64,000 bases of DNA from Spirochaetes bacterium GWE1_32_154 (GTDB lineage: Bacteria > Spirochaetota > GWE2-31-10). The notes under the pieces were generated by a model, which saw only the letters and a list, made by a program, of their open reading frames with translations, was not told the DNA's origin and did not search any database. The stretch lies in assembly GCA_001829315.1 (NCBI GenBank), contig MIAY01000012.1:1-64000 (forward strand). The letters run 5' to 3'. Of the stretch, positions 33,846 to 43,781 are shown one piece after another. The translations under genes were made by a program, and so were the position numbers. The stretch's first letter is position 1. Every line of letters starts with the position of its first letter.

Positions 33846-33982
33846 TTGATGATTATTTCATGTAGAGGTTACATCGCAAATCAAAACTAAAATAACAGAA
33901 ATTATCATTTTTGATAAAAAGCAAAATTGTTCCCCGAGTACTTAATCATGCATGACTTTCACATAAAATTAGTTTGCGTTTA

Positions 33983-35308
33983 TTATTTCATAATACGGTC
34001 AATAACTTTCTGATACGGTTTCAGCATCATTTGTTTTAATTGCGGTATTATTTTTCCTCTTATTTTTTTTGATTTCATCATGAACCCGATTAAATATGCC
34101 TGAAAAGTTGCAAACTTTTTCTTCTGCGGAAAATCATACAAATTATGCTGTTTATAAAACTTATGATCTTCCTGCATCATACCGCGCATGACATAAATAA
34201 GGTCTCTGAATACTCTCATTCCACCGACACCAAGAAAATTCACCGGTCTTTCAGGTGCATTTTCAAAAGCCCATGACGTTTTTAATGCCATTTTCTTTAT
34301 GCTCTCTGAAACAGTAACACTGTCTTTTTCATCTGAAATAATATCAAGTAAATAAACATGTCCTACTTCAACTCTTGATTCAATAACGTGTAATAAGTTA
34401 GGTTCTTCGGATAATTTTCCTGATATAAGATACCCGACCGGTCTTCCCATCAGACTTATTCTATGTCCATTACTGAACTGTCTGTCATCAAACTGTTTCC
34501 AGATGCTGCCAAACCAGTGGTTTTTGATTGTTGCTGCATATATGATTGCATCAGAATCTTTAAAAAATTTGACAAATGACTCCTGAAAATCATCTTTTAT
34601 GACACATCGACCTTCAATTGTACAGTGGAGACAACCAAGGCATCCTGATTTTAATAGGATGTCGTTAAGATTAAGAATTTGAACTTCGGCGTCAACATTC
34701 TCAGAATACCATGTAATCATATTATTAAGGCTAATATCTTCATGAGTTGAATTTGTAATAATACTGACTACATTGCGTTTTGATTTATCTTTTGTTGTAT
34801 GAAGATCTTTAATTTCATCATAATGTGTCATCCAGTCAACTTCTTTAATGAAATCATCAAGTCGTTTCTGACCTTCTTTTTTCAAAAGGTCTTCCATATC
34901 TGCAAGATGACCCGGTATGGTTTTCATACCCCATTCCTCACAAATTTGTTTGAGATAATTATATGCCGTATGATCGTAGAAATGCCGTGAGGTTACAATC
35001 TGGCTTGTAAATTTATCTTTAAATGCATCAAACAGCCCTTTTTCTATAATAATTTCAATAAAACGCATTAATTGATAAGGAATCAGCGACGTATAAACAG
35101 GATAAACCCAGATAATACAGTCGGCACTTTTAATTTCATCAATTATTTTATAAAGTTCATTATCATTTGAATCTATTGTATGAATGAGCGTTCCAATATG
35201 AAATGTCATAAACAAATTATCAGTATCTTTTTTCTGCCAATAGTTTGTGTATTGATAACTGACGCTATATTCGCCTTTTGGACTTCCATTGAGAATGATA
35301 ATTTTCAT
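33983..35308 (-). CDS. Fusion of two flavodoxin-like (NADPH-dependent FMN reductase family) domains
   Basis: 441 residues. The N-terminal domain (about 1-150) starts IIILNGSPKG, the FMN phosphate-binding loop of NAD(P)H:quinone/FMN reductases. A second flavodoxin-like domain (about 165-330) contains NDILLKSGCLGCLHC and an ending GRCVIKDDF, the Cys-rich motif common in iron-sulfur flavoproteins of the NADPH-dependent FMN reductase group. The C-terminal 110 residues are basic and helical. It presumably transfers electrons between NAD(P)H and small acceptors. It is unusual in combining both reductase types in one chain. Confidence 0.72.
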   Translation of the reverse strand: MKIIILNGSPKGEYSVSYQYTNYWQKKDTDNLFMTFHIGTLIHTIDSNDNELYKIIDEIKSADCIIWVYPVYTSLIPYQLMRFIEIIIEKGLFDAFKDKFTSQIVTSRHFYDHTAYNYLKQICEEWGMKTIPGHLADMEDLLKKEGQKRLDDFIKEVDWMTHYDEIKDLHTTKDKSKRNVVSIITNSTHEDISLNNMITWYSENVDAEVQILNLNDILLKSGCLGCLHCTIEGRCVIKDDFQESFVKFFKDSDAIIYAATIKNHWFGSIWKQFDDRQFSNGHRISLMGRPVGYLISGKLSEEPNLLHVIESRVEVGHVYLLDIISDEKDSVTVSESIKKMALKTSWAFENAPERPVNFLGVGGMRVFRDLIYVMRGMMQEDHKFYKQHNLYDFPQKKKFATFQAYLIGFMMKSKKIRGKIIPQLKQMMLKPYQKVIDRIMK

Positions 35309-35389
35309 TTTTTTCCTTATTTCATATATAGAACGTATACCAAATAATAATTCATTTTTTGCTGTTTCTCAATACCTATTATAAATATC

Positions 35390-35417
35390 TTGCAAAAATT
35401 TAGTATATATATATAAT
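35390..35417 (+). promoter_or_regulatory. Candidate sigma-70 promoter of the histidine kinase gene
   Basis: TTGCAA, 16 bases and a perfect TATAAT lie 40 bases upstream of ATG 35457, in the divergent intergenic region. Confidence 0.5.
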
Positions 35418-35456
35418 TTGGAAGTGAGACTTATAATTAAATTGTAAGGATTGATA

Positions 35457-37511
35457 ATGAATAATAAAAACTACTTTGATAAAAATATTTTATTAGTTGA
35501 AGACGACAGAGTTACTACTGAACTTCAAATGCTAAATTTAAAAAAAGTTGGTTATGTCAATGTAATTCATGTTTCAAGTGGTGAAAAAGCAATTCAACTC
35601 ATAGATTCAAACACACAACAAATTGATTTGATATTAATGGATATTCATCTTGGTTCCGGAATTGATGGTATAAAAACTGCAAAAACCATTCTGGAAAATC
35701 ATGATTTGCCACTTATTTTCCTGTCATCACACACAGATGCTGATGTTATTGAAGAGGCTGGAAATATTTCATCATATGGGTATGTTGTAAAAAATAATGA
35801 AATAATTGTTCTTGATGTTTCTATAAAAATGGCATTCAGAGTTTTTGAATCTCATATTAAAGAATTGAATAATGAAAAAATGTTAAAGGAAAAAACGGAT
35901 AACCTGATAAAACAGAATGGACTATTTTCTGCACTTTTAAAAGTGCTGCCAATTGGTGTTTTTATGGTAGAAGCTCCAACCGGAAAACCACTTCTGGCAA
36001 ATGAACCGGCTCAAAAACTACTCGGCCGGGGAATTTTACCGGATGTTTCGTCTGATACTTTATCTGAAGTTTACAGCGCTTATAAAGCTGGAACAAATAA
36101 ATTATATCCAAAAAATGAAATGCCTATTTTACTGGGGATGAAGGGACTCTCATCTCACATTGATGATATGGAGGTTTTAAAACCTGATGAAAGTAAGGTT
36201 CTTCTTGAAGTTTACGGGACTCCGATTTTTGATGATAATGGACACATCTGGGCAAGTCTTGTAAGTTTTTTTGATATTACTGAGAGAAAAAAAGCTGAAA
36301 AAGATTTAAGTTCTATGAAAAATTATTTAACTGAAATAATAAATTCAATGCCTTCATCATTAATTGTTGTAAATGAAGATTTATTAGTGATTCAATTAAA
36401 TAAAATAGCACAATTGAAAACAGGCAGTATAGAAAAATCTTCTGAAGGCAGACAACTGATTGAGTTATTCCCTTTATTAACAAGCAATGTATCAATGCTT
36501 AAAAAAGCAGTTCGGGAAAAAACAGTTCTGGTTGACCTGAAAGTTGTAGAAAGAATTAATGGTAAAACGCTCAATTACAATCTGACTATGTATCCTTTAT
36601 CATCAGATGGTATCAATAGAGCTGTTATACGACTTGACGATGTGACTGAACGGGTTGCACTTGAAGAAATTATGATTCAATCTGATAAAATACTTTCTGT
36701 CGGCGGGCTTGCAGCAGGCTTTGCTCACGAGATAAACAATCCATTATCCGGGATGATTCAATCTGTTGATGTTTTGTCGAGACGATTAAGTTTAGAAATT
36801 GATAAAAACACTCAGGTAGCAGATGAAATTGGTGTGTCATTTGAAGCAATCAAAAGTTATATGGAAAAAAGGGATATTTCAACTATTTTAAGAAGACTTA
36901 AAGAATCCGGTTTAAGAATTTCAAAGATTGTGAAAAACATGCTCAGCTTTGCAAGAAAAAGTGACTTTTCATTTGAACGTGTTGATATGACACAGGTTCT
37001 TGATCTGGCAATTGACCTTGCAGCAACCGATTATGACATAAAAAAAGAATTTGATTTTAAAAATATAATAATTAACAGACATTATGAAATTAATCTTCCA
37101 TTGATTGAATGTGAGGTCACAAAAATTCAACAAGTATTTTTAAATCTTTTTAGAAATGGTGCTGAATCAATGCAGGATAAAAAAAAATTGTGTGATTCAG
37201 ATGGCACTTCGGGATATAAACCAACTTTTAATATATCAATTTCACTTGATAGTAAAACCGGGCTTTTAACAATAACCATTTCAGATAATGGAATGGGAAT
37301 TCACGCTCTCAATAGAAATAAAATTTTCGAACCATTTTTCACCACTAAAAAACCCGGTCTTGGAACAGGATTAGGTTTGTCAGTATCATATTTTATTATA
37401 ACTAAAAATCATGGCGGTCAAATGAGTGTTGAGTCGGAAGAGGGGCTGGGTACAACATTTATTATTAAATTGCCGGTTGATAAAAAGCCCTATGATTTTA
37501 ATATTGAATAA
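35457..37511 (+). CDS. Hybrid sensor histidine kinase (REC-PAS-PAS-HisKA-HATPase)
   Basis: About 684 residues from ATG 35457 (AAGGA 7 bases upstream). An N-terminal receiver has ILLVEDDR, phosphoacceptor Asp in ILMDIH near residue 62, and LSSHTDA. Two PAS domains follow (about 145-280 and 290-405, the first ending FDITERKKAEKDL). The kinase core has an H-box in AGFAHEINNPLSGM near residue 420 and ATP-lid motifs in the N-box LNLFRNGAESM, the G1 box SDNGMGI and the G2 block GTGLGLSVS. Receiver-first kinases of this kind are common in spirochaetes and deltaproteobacteria. It is soluble, with no transmembrane segment. No partner regulator is adjacent. Confidence 0.9.
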   Translation: MNNKNYFDKNILLVEDDRVTTELQMLNLKKVGYVNVIHVSSGEKAIQLIDSNTQQIDLILMDIHLGSGIDGIKTAKTILENHDLPLIFLSSHTDADVIEEAGNISSYGYVVKNNEIIVLDVSIKMAFRVFESHIKELNNEKMLKEKTDNLIKQNGLFSALLKVLPIGVFMVEAPTGKPLLANEPAQKLLGRGILPDVSSDTLSEVYSAYKAGTNKLYPKNEMPILLGMKGLSSHIDDMEVLKPDESKVLLEVYGTPIFDDNGHIWASLVSFFDITERKKAEKDLSSMKNYLTEIINSMPSSLIVVNEDLLVIQLNKIAQLKTGSIEKSSEGRQLIELFPLLTSNVSMLKKAVREKTVLVDLKVVERINGKTLNYNLTMYPLSSDGINRAVIRLDDVTERVALEEIMIQSDKILSVGGLAAGFAHEINNPLSGMIQSVDVLSRRLSLEIDKNTQVADEIGVSFEAIKSYMEKRDISTILRRLKESGLRISKIVKNMLSFARKSDFSFERVDMTQVLDLAIDLAATDYDIKKEFDFKNIIINRHYEINLPLIECEVTKIQQVFLNLFRNGAESMQDKKKLCDSDGTSGYKPTFNISISLDSKTGLLTITISDNGMGIHALNRNKIFEPFFTTKKPGLGTGLGLSVSYFIITKNHGGQMSVESEEGLGTTFIIKLPVDKKPYDFNIE

Positions 37512-37650
37512 TTTGGTTCCGGTCATTACTGAATTGCAATTTAAGAAAAACGTCATTGAAACTTGCTAAAAAATGAAAATAAAAAAAATTTTTGATTTTT
37601 TTTAGTATAATATACTATACTTACAAATAAATACTAACCGGGAGAACTAA

Positions 37651-40338
37651 ATGAATAAGAAATATGTTTATTTTTTTGGTAATAAAATTGCTGAAGGTAA
37701 TGGATCTATGAAACAAATCCTTGGCGGGAAAGGTGCTGGTTTGGCTGAGATGACGCGAATCGGGTTGCCTGTTCCCGGTGGTTTTACTTTAACAACAGAG
37801 GTTTGTGATATATACTATAAAAATAATAAAAAATATCCTGAAGAAGTTGGTGAACAAGTTGATAGAAATTTAAAAAACCTTGAAAAAATAGTCGGCAAAA
37901 CCCTTGGAGATCCTAATGATCCTTTACTGGTTTCTGTTCGATCAGGGGCTTCTATTTCCATGCCGGGTATGATGGAAACAATTCTTAACTTAGGGTTGAA
38001 TGATAAATCGGTACATGGATTGGCGAATAAAACAGGTAATAGACGATTTGCCTATGATGCATACAGACGATTTATTATGATGTACGGTTCAACAGCTAAA
38101 GATATTGAAAGAGAAAAGTTTGATGAAATATTTGATGAAATAAAAAATACAAAAACACGAAAAAGACTTGGTATCGCAAAAGATATAAAAATCAATGATA
38201 CCGACACCGATACTGATGAATTAGTTGAAACAGTAGAGGAATTTAAAAAATTATATAAAAAAGAACTTGGGACAGATTTCCCTCAAGATCCGATAGTACA
38301 ATTGTGGGGTGCGATAGATGCTGTTTTCGGCTCATGGATGGGAGATAAAGCGGTCAAGTTCAGAGAAGTTGAAAAAATTACAGGAATTCTCGGAACAGCA
38401 GTTAGTGTTGTACAGATGGTTTTTGGTAATATGGGTGATACAAGCGGTACAGGTGTTTGTTTTACAAGAGACCCAAGTACCGGGGAAAATATTTTTTACG
38501 GTGATTACCTTGTAAATGCACAGGGTGAAGATGTTGTTGCCGGAATTAGAACCCCGATGAAACTTGAAGAGCTTGATAAAAAAAATCATGAAGTATATCA
38601 ACAACTCATTGAAGTAAGAAAAAAACTTGAGTATCACTATCGCGATATGCAGGATCTTGAATTCACAGTTGAAGAAGGTAAATTATATATGCTGCAATGC
38701 AGGTCGGGTAAACGGTCTCCAAAAGCAGCGTTTGACATAGCAATTGATTTTGTTAACGAAGGTTTAATATCAAAAGAAGAAGCTGTATCGAGAATTAAGC
38801 CAAAAGATATTGAAGGCGTTTTTTATCCGGTCATTGATTCATCCCAGAAAGAACAATTAAAATCTTCATATATAGCAAGCGGTATAGACGCCGTTCCCGG
38901 TGCTGCTGTAGGCAAGGTGGTATTTAATGCAAAAGATGCCGAAGAATGGACTGAAAGAGGTGAAAAAGTTATTCTTGTCAGAAAAGAAACATCTCCTGAA
39001 GATGTTGGCGGAATGCATGCTGCTCAAGGTATATTAACAGCAACCGGCGGTAAAACATCTCATGCTGCGGTTGTGGCCAGAGGGTGGGGAAAATGTTGTA
39101 TCGTAGGATGTGGCGTTCTTGAAGTTGATTATGAGAAAAAAGAAATGAGGGTAAAGAAAACTGTTGTTAAAGAAGGTGAACTTATTACGTTGGATGGCTC
39201 ACATGGCTTTATTTATAAAGGAGCATTAAAACTCTCGATGCCAGAGTTACCACAATCGTACTTTACATTAATGAAATGGGTTGATGAAATTAGAAAGCTC
39301 GGTGTACGGACAAATGCAGATACTCCTTACGATGCTGAAATAGCAAAAAAACATGGTGCTGAAGGAATTGGTCTTTGTAGAACTGAACACATGTTTTTTG
39401 ATACCGAACCCAGACGATTGGCAATACAGGAAATGATAATTGCAGATACACTTGAAGATAGAAAAAAAGCACTTGATAAACTATTACCGTTTCAAATAAC
39501 TGACTTTAAAGGCATATTTACTTGTATGAATAATTTGCCCGTAACTATTCGATTAATAGATCCGCCATTGCATGAATTTGCACCACATACTGAAGAACAA
39601 CAGAAAAAGGTTGCAATTCAACTTGGCGTTACCCTTGATGTTGTAAAATCAAGGGTTGATCAACTTGCAGAAACAAACCCCATGTTAGGTCATAGAGGTT
39701 GTCGTCTTGCTGTAACGTATCCGGAAATCCTTGAAATGCAGGTTACTGCAATTATTACAGCAGCATGTCAATGCGTTAAAGAGGGTGTCATTGTTCATCC
39801 TGAAATTATGATTCCATTAATTATTGATAAAAAAGAATTTGAGTTGCTTGAAAAACAGGTTAGAAAAGTTGCCGAATCTATTATATCGACAATGGGGGTA
39901 ACAGTTCCATATAAAGTCGGAACAATGATCGAAATACCACGGGCTGCATTATTAGCTGATGAAATTGCAGAGCATGCTGAATTCTTCTCATGCGGTACGA
40001 ATGATCTTACCCAGATGACTCTCGGCATGTCACGTGATGATTCAGGCAGATTCCTGCCTGATTATGTTGATGAGAAAAAAGCAGCAATATTCCATGATGA
40101 TCCCTTTCAGTCTGTCGATCAAAAAGGTGTTGGAGCATTGGTTAAAATGGCAGTCGATAAAGGTAGAAGTGTTAGAAAAGATTTAAAAGTGGGCGTTTGC
40201 GGAGAACACGGCGGAGAAGCAGTTTCTGTCAAGTTTTTTGCAGGTATCGGTCTTGATTACGTATCATGTTCACCACTTAGAGTACCGATTGCACGATTAG
40301 CTGCTGCACAATATGAACTGGAAAAGAAAAAAAGATAA
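37651..40338 (+). CDS. ppdK: Pyruvate, phosphate dikinase
   Basis: 895 residues, interconverting PEP + AMP + PPi and pyruvate + ATP + Pi, the central PPi-linked step of glycolysis in many anaerobes. The N-terminal ATP-grasp domain (GGKGAGLAEM near residue 26, VRSGASISMPGMMETILNLGLN) is followed by the swivelling phosphohistidine domain (ATGGKTSHAAVVARGWGKCC, His near residue 470) and the PEP-binding TIM barrel (GIGLCRTEHMF, CGTNDLTQMTLGMSRDD). The promoter has TATAAT at 37606-37611, and GGGAGAA precedes the ATG. Together with the PPase upstream it points to PPi-dependent metabolism. Confidence 0.97.
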   Translation: MNKKYVYFFGNKIAEGNGSMKQILGGKGAGLAEMTRIGLPVPGGFTLTTEVCDIYYKNNKKYPEEVGEQVDRNLKNLEKIVGKTLGDPNDPLLVSVRSGASISMPGMMETILNLGLNDKSVHGLANKTGNRRFAYDAYRRFIMMYGSTAKDIEREKFDEIFDEIKNTKTRKRLGIAKDIKINDTDTDTDELVETVEEFKKLYKKELGTDFPQDPIVQLWGAIDAVFGSWMGDKAVKFREVEKITGILGTAVSVVQMVFGNMGDTSGTGVCFTRDPSTGENIFYGDYLVNAQGEDVVAGIRTPMKLEELDKKNHEVYQQLIEVRKKLEYHYRDMQDLEFTVEEGKLYMLQCRSGKRSPKAAFDIAIDFVNEGLISKEEAVSRIKPKDIEGVFYPVIDSSQKEQLKSSYIASGIDAVPGAAVGKVVFNAKDAEEWTERGEKVILVRKETSPEDVGGMHAAQGILTATGGKTSHAAVVARGWGKCCIVGCGVLEVDYEKKEMRVKKTVVKEGELITLDGSHGFIYKGALKLSMPELPQSYFTLMKWVDEIRKLGVRTNADTPYDAEIAKKHGAEGIGLCRTEHMFFDTEPRRLAIQEMIIADTLEDRKKALDKLLPFQITDFKGIFTCMNNLPVTIRLIDPPLHEFAPHTEEQQKKVAIQLGVTLDVVKSRVDQLAETNPMLGHRGCRLAVTYPEILEMQVTAIITAACQCVKEGVIVHPEIMIPLIIDKKEFELLEKQVRKVAESIISTMGVTVPYKVGTMIEIPRAALLADEIAEHAEFFSCGTNDLTQMTLGMSRDDSGRFLPDYVDEKKAAIFHDDPFQSVDQKGVGALVKMAVDKGRSVRKDLKVGVCGEHGGEAVSVKFFAGIGLDYVSCSPLRVPIARLAAAQYELEKKKR

Positions 40339-40345
40339 AAAAATA

Positions 40346-40375
40346 TTGATTTTTTTATATAAAAAGTATTATACT
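40346..40375 (+). promoter_or_regulatory. Candidate sigma-70 promoter of the STAS gene
   Basis: TTGATT, an 18-base spacer and TATACT lie 56 bases before ATG 40431. Confidence 0.45.
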
Positions 40376-40430
40376 GTTTTAGATTTAATTGTATGATATA
40401 TTAAAAAATACGAGAGTCGCAGGGGAAAAT

Positions 40431-40964
40431 ATGAGCCAGGATGTGATTGTAATAAAAGATTCATTGAGAATTTACATAGAAAAGGATGCTTCAGAGTCAA
40501 GTATTTTAGTTTTAAATTTAAAAGGTTTTCTTGATACATATAACTCATCCGATTTTCAAAGAGAAGTTAATAAAATAATTGATAGTGGTATGATAAAATT
40601 ACTTTTTAATTGCACAGAATTAAATTATGTATCATCTACCGGTATTGGTGCGTTTACTGCTTTTCTGAAAACATTAAAACAAAAAAGTGGCGATGTCGTT
40701 TTATCGTGTTTACAGCCAAAAGTTTTTGAAGTGTTTCAATTGCTGGGTTTTTCAAAATTTTTTAATATTGCATTATCAGTTGAAGAAGGCCGGGGAATGT
40801 TATTAGGCCAGGCAAAAAAAGAAGAATCAGATATTTTCCCAAAAATATTTAAATGTCCGATATGCAAGAAAAATTTAAAAGCATCAAAACCAGGCAGGTT
40901 TAGATGTTCTGAGTGTAAAACTATTTTAAAAATAGATGAAGCAGGTCATGTTTCTCTTGGTTAA
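40431..40964 (+). CDS. STAS-domain anti-sigma-factor-antagonist-like protein with a C-terminal zinc ribbon
   Basis: About 177 residues from ATG 40431 (AGGGGA 6 bases upstream; a frame start at 40389 lacks one). The STAS fold covers about residues 10-120, with the phosphoacceptor loop NYVSSTGIGAF near residues 71-81. A C-terminal zinc ribbon (CPICKKN and CSECK, about 143-170) is added. STAS proteins of this type switch anti-sigma kinases or stressosome partners; the zinc ribbon may add a protein contact. A terminator hairpin follows directly at 40974. The next exported-protein gene overlaps the end of this one. Confidence 0.85.
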   Translation: MSQDVIVIKDSLRIYIEKDASESSILVLNLKGFLDTYNSSDFQREVNKIIDSGMIKLLFNCTELNYVSSTGIGAFTAFLKTLKQKSGDVVLSCLQPKVFEVFQLLGFSKFFNIALSVEEGRGMLLGQAKKEESDIFPKIFKCPICKKNLKASKPGRFRCSECKTILKIDEAGHVSLG

Positions 40965-42162
40965 GTTTATAAACGCCCTTCATGTAAGGGCGATTTTTTT
41001 TATTATAGCATTGTTCATTTTACCAATATTGAAAGTTAATGCTGTTTCAGTCGGGTTTACTACAATTCAAGCACCTAAGTCCAATGTAGCTGATCAATTC
41101 TCTTCATTATTAAATGATATTTTACTCTATGAATTAACCGAATTAGATGGTATCCAATATTCAAGAGTCAATTTATTACATAATGATTTACATTCAAATC
41201 TCAAAAAACTTAACACATATCCTGAAGTAAAAGATCTTGATTACTGCATCTCAACTTCAATTGATCGATTTATAATAAAGAGTGAACCTAATTTTTATGA
41301 TTATGAAATCATCGAAAACAATGTCCGTATTGAAGGTTTTTTTTATATATATTCAATTAAAAACAATATGATTACTGATTCAAAGAAATTTTCTATTAAT
41401 ATAATATCAAGAGAAGAGAATTCTGTGCTTGAACAAAATGCATTAAATGAAATAGTGATTATATTCAGGAAATTTATTAAACAAATAGAATTACAGAGCA
41501 ATTATGTTGAAATAACCGATCAAAAACTTTTTTTGATACAAATAAATTCCGGTTTTATACAAGGTTTTAAAAATGGTGATTACTTGAGATCTTCAGATGG
41601 AGGTCTAATTAAACTGACGAGAGTAAAAGATGACAGTTCCAGTGGATATGTGATTACTCCTTCAAAAAAAGACTCAGTTCAATATCACAAGTTACTTAAA
41701 TCAGATTTTGAATTTAAAATAAGTTTTGGCAGTGCTTTTTTAACTAAAAACAATACTGAAATTATACCTGTTCCTGATTTGTTATTTTCACTGTATATAC
41801 CGGCACTCCAATTTTTAAAACCGTTTATTGATGCTTCGTTTATTTTCACCGTTTCTGATAACAGACTTCTTGTTCCGATTTTCGTCTCTACCGGTGTTGA
41901 AGCTTTTTTTGACATTTATTTTATTACAATGTATCATAAAATTGGTATCGGTGCATTATTTTCACCGGATTCAGATGGCATTCTCATGTCTGACTCATTT
42001 TTCTTTAATACATTTGGTGGCATAAGCGCACGAGTCTCACCTGAAATAAAATTGTTTATTGAAGGCGGTTACCGTTTTATAGTAAAAGAAAAATTTGCTG
42101 CTACATGGGGTTATTCGCTATCGTCACCATCAATACGAGGCGGTATAGGGATTGTTTTTTAA
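40948..42162 (+). CDS. Exported protein of unknown function with C-terminal beta-barrel-like region
   Basis: About 404 residues from ATG 40948, inside the end of the STAS gene. A signal peptide (INALHVRAIFFIIALFILPILKVNA, ending near residue 32) is followed by a soluble domain (about 40-225). The C-terminal half consists of alternating hydrophobic strands (LLFSLYIPALQF, LFIEGGYRFIV, GGIGIVF), suggesting an outer-membrane or surface-associated barrel. No known family is recognised. A terminator-like hairpin lies within the signal-peptide codons, so the true start or expression pattern is uncertain. Confidence 0.6.
   Translation: MFLLVKFINALHVRAIFFIIALFILPILKVNAVSVGFTTIQAPKSNVADQFSSLLNDILLYELTELDGIQYSRVNLLHNDLHSNLKKLNTYPEVKDLDYCISTSIDRFIIKSEPNFYDYEIIENNVRIEGFFYIYSIKNNMITDSKKFSINIISREENSVLEQNALNEIVIIFRKFIKQIELQSNYVEITDQKLFLIQINSGFIQGFKNGDYLRSSDGGLIKLTRVKDDSSSGYVITPSKKDSVQYHKLLKSDFEFKISFGSAFLTKNNTEIIPVPDLLFSLYIPALQFLKPFIDASFIFTVSDNRLLVPIFVSTGVEAFFDIYFITMYHKIGIGALFSPDSDGILMSDSFFFNTFGGISARVSPEIKLFIEGGYRFIVKEKFAATWGYSLSSPSIRGGIGIVF
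40974..41000 (+). terminator. Terminator-like hairpin inside the start of the following gene
   Basis: CGCCCTT and AAGGGCG form a 7-bp GC-rich stem with a 5-base loop, followed by ATTTTTTTTA. It lies 10 bases after the STAS gene stop codon and overlaps codons of the next gene's signal peptide. Confidence 0.75.
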
Positions 42163-42167
42163 CAAAC

Positions 42168-43778
42168 TTACTTTGTGGGAATTGAAATAACACCACCAAT
42201 AATGACACCTGACTCTTCCGGTGAGCTGTAGAAATTAAGAATTGGTATAAAATCTTTTTTTTCTAATGTATTCAGATAATCAAAAAGTGAATAAAAAAGC
42301 CAGCCTAAATTAAAAACTGTATTTATTGCTAATCCGATTGATGTAAATTGTAATATATCAGCAGTAAGCTTTAATTCGGCCTGACGTTGGTCAGTTGCAC
42401 TGATTTCAGAATCTTTAGGTTTATTTATAATTTCGCCTGTCACAGGATCTTTTTCTGTGGGATTACGAAAGCTTGATGCATTATTGCCGAATGTGTTAGG
42501 TATCTTGTAAAACTGAACCGCAATTATAGTTGTCGGTACTGTAATTGCCAGAGAAAAAGTAAATGACCAGAAAGCAGTATAATACAGATTCTGTTTCATT
42601 TTTAACGTTTTAGAAAGATCTCTCGTCATTAAATGATATTGAATTGCTTGCTCTTCTTCAACTATCTCATTAACATTAAGCGAGTATCTGAAATCCTCAT
42701 ACAAATCACTTTTCTTTGCACTAATGATAAAATTACCTTGAGGTAATTCTTTTCTAAACGGTGTAGTTCCTGCATATTGTGAGTTGATAAATACTTTAGT
42801 TCCATGAGGTTCGATGTTAAATAAGTATGGTTGTTTTTGTTTGAAAAAGTCGGGAGTCAAATCAATCATTTTATTTTCATTGTCATATACTTCAATTACT
42901 TCATTATATGGTTTTGCATTTGTTTCATGAAGCGTAATAAGGTAACTATCAGGTTTAACATATCGTACAGATAAATTTTGTTTCGCCATATAGTTTGAAT
43001 TAATATAAATCTCTGTGTTTTCTCCGGTAGTTATCTTTAATTCTGCATAATTGATATAAAAAATTTGTTTTGCAATTTCTTTAAATTGTTTTTCAATATT
43101 TTCTGATATTTTATCAATTGTTGTCATAAATGCTGTTTTGTGAATAATTTTATTTCTATGAAGAGAGTAAAAAATAATTGATATCAAATATTTATCCTGA
43201 ACTTTTTCTATATCACCGGTAATTAAAATATCATATTGAGGCGTTTGTTTTTCACAAATTGTCTTGTAATCAATTATACTATAATCAATAATATCCGTTG
43301 TTTTAATAGAAAAAACCGGTTTTTTATAATTTTCATACCATTTATTTCTAATCTCGCTCAACTCTTTTATTGAAGACATAAATGTTAAAATATCTTTTTC
43401 GTATTTTTTTAAATGAGTTACCGGAGTATTTTGAACTTTTTCTTTTAAAGAGTCGTAAAGTATCTTTTTTGATTTATCTTTCTCTGACAAATAAGTGATC
43501 GTTTTTACTAAAGAATCTTTTTCATCCATTCCAGCTGTACTAATTGAATCAACAGTACTTCTAATGATTTTAACAAGATTATCAGAGTCAACAGGATTTA
43601 TATCGTTAATATTACCCCGATTTCTAAAACGCATTATTGAGACATTAAGATTAAATAAATCAGATAATTCTTTAACAGAATTATTTTTAAAGAATTGATT
43701 AGGAATAGATTGTGAAAATAATAAAGAAGACATCAAATAAAATACAATGAATACAATAGTGATTTTTCTTGAAACCAT
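42168..43778 (-). CDS. PEGA-domain exported protein
   Basis: 536 residues with a signal peptide (ITIVFIVFYLMSSLLFSQ), a long alpha/beta region, and a PEGA domain near residues 320-365 (FNIEPHGTKVFINSQYAGTTPF). PEGA domains are Ig-like repeats of surface-layer and envelope proteins. Two transmembrane-like segments follow (about 400-425 and 475-500). A preceding region (about 250-300) resembles a second degenerate PEGA-like repeat. It follows the CheY-like gene by 3 bp on the same strand, hinting at co-transcription. The function is unknown; it may be a lipoprotein-like scaffold facing the periplasm. Confidence 0.78.
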   Translation of the reverse strand: MVSRKITIVFIVFYLMSSLLFSQSIPNQFFKNNSVKELSDLFNLNVSIMRFRNRGNINDINPVDSDNLVKIIRSTVDSISTAGMDEKDSLVKTITYLSEKDKSKKILYDSLKEKVQNTPVTHLKKYEKDILTFMSSIKELSEIRNKWYENYKKPVFSIKTTDIIDYSIIDYKTICEKQTPQYDILITGDIEKVQDKYLISIIFYSLHRNKIIHKTAFMTTIDKISENIEKQFKEIAKQIFYINYAELKITTGENTEIYINSNYMAKQNLSVRYVKPDSYLITLHETNAKPYNEVIEVYDNENKMIDLTPDFFKQKQPYLFNIEPHGTKVFINSQYAGTTPFRKELPQGNFIISAKKSDLYEDFRYSLNVNEIVEEEQAIQYHLMTRDLSKTLKMKQNLYYTAFWSFTFSLAITVPTTIIAVQFYKIPNTFGNNASSFRNPTEKDPVTGEIINKPKDSEISATDQRQAELKLTADILQFTSIGLAINTVFNLGWLFYSLFDYLNTLEKKDFIPILNFYSSPEESGVIIGGVISIPTK

Positions 43779-43781
43779 ACA

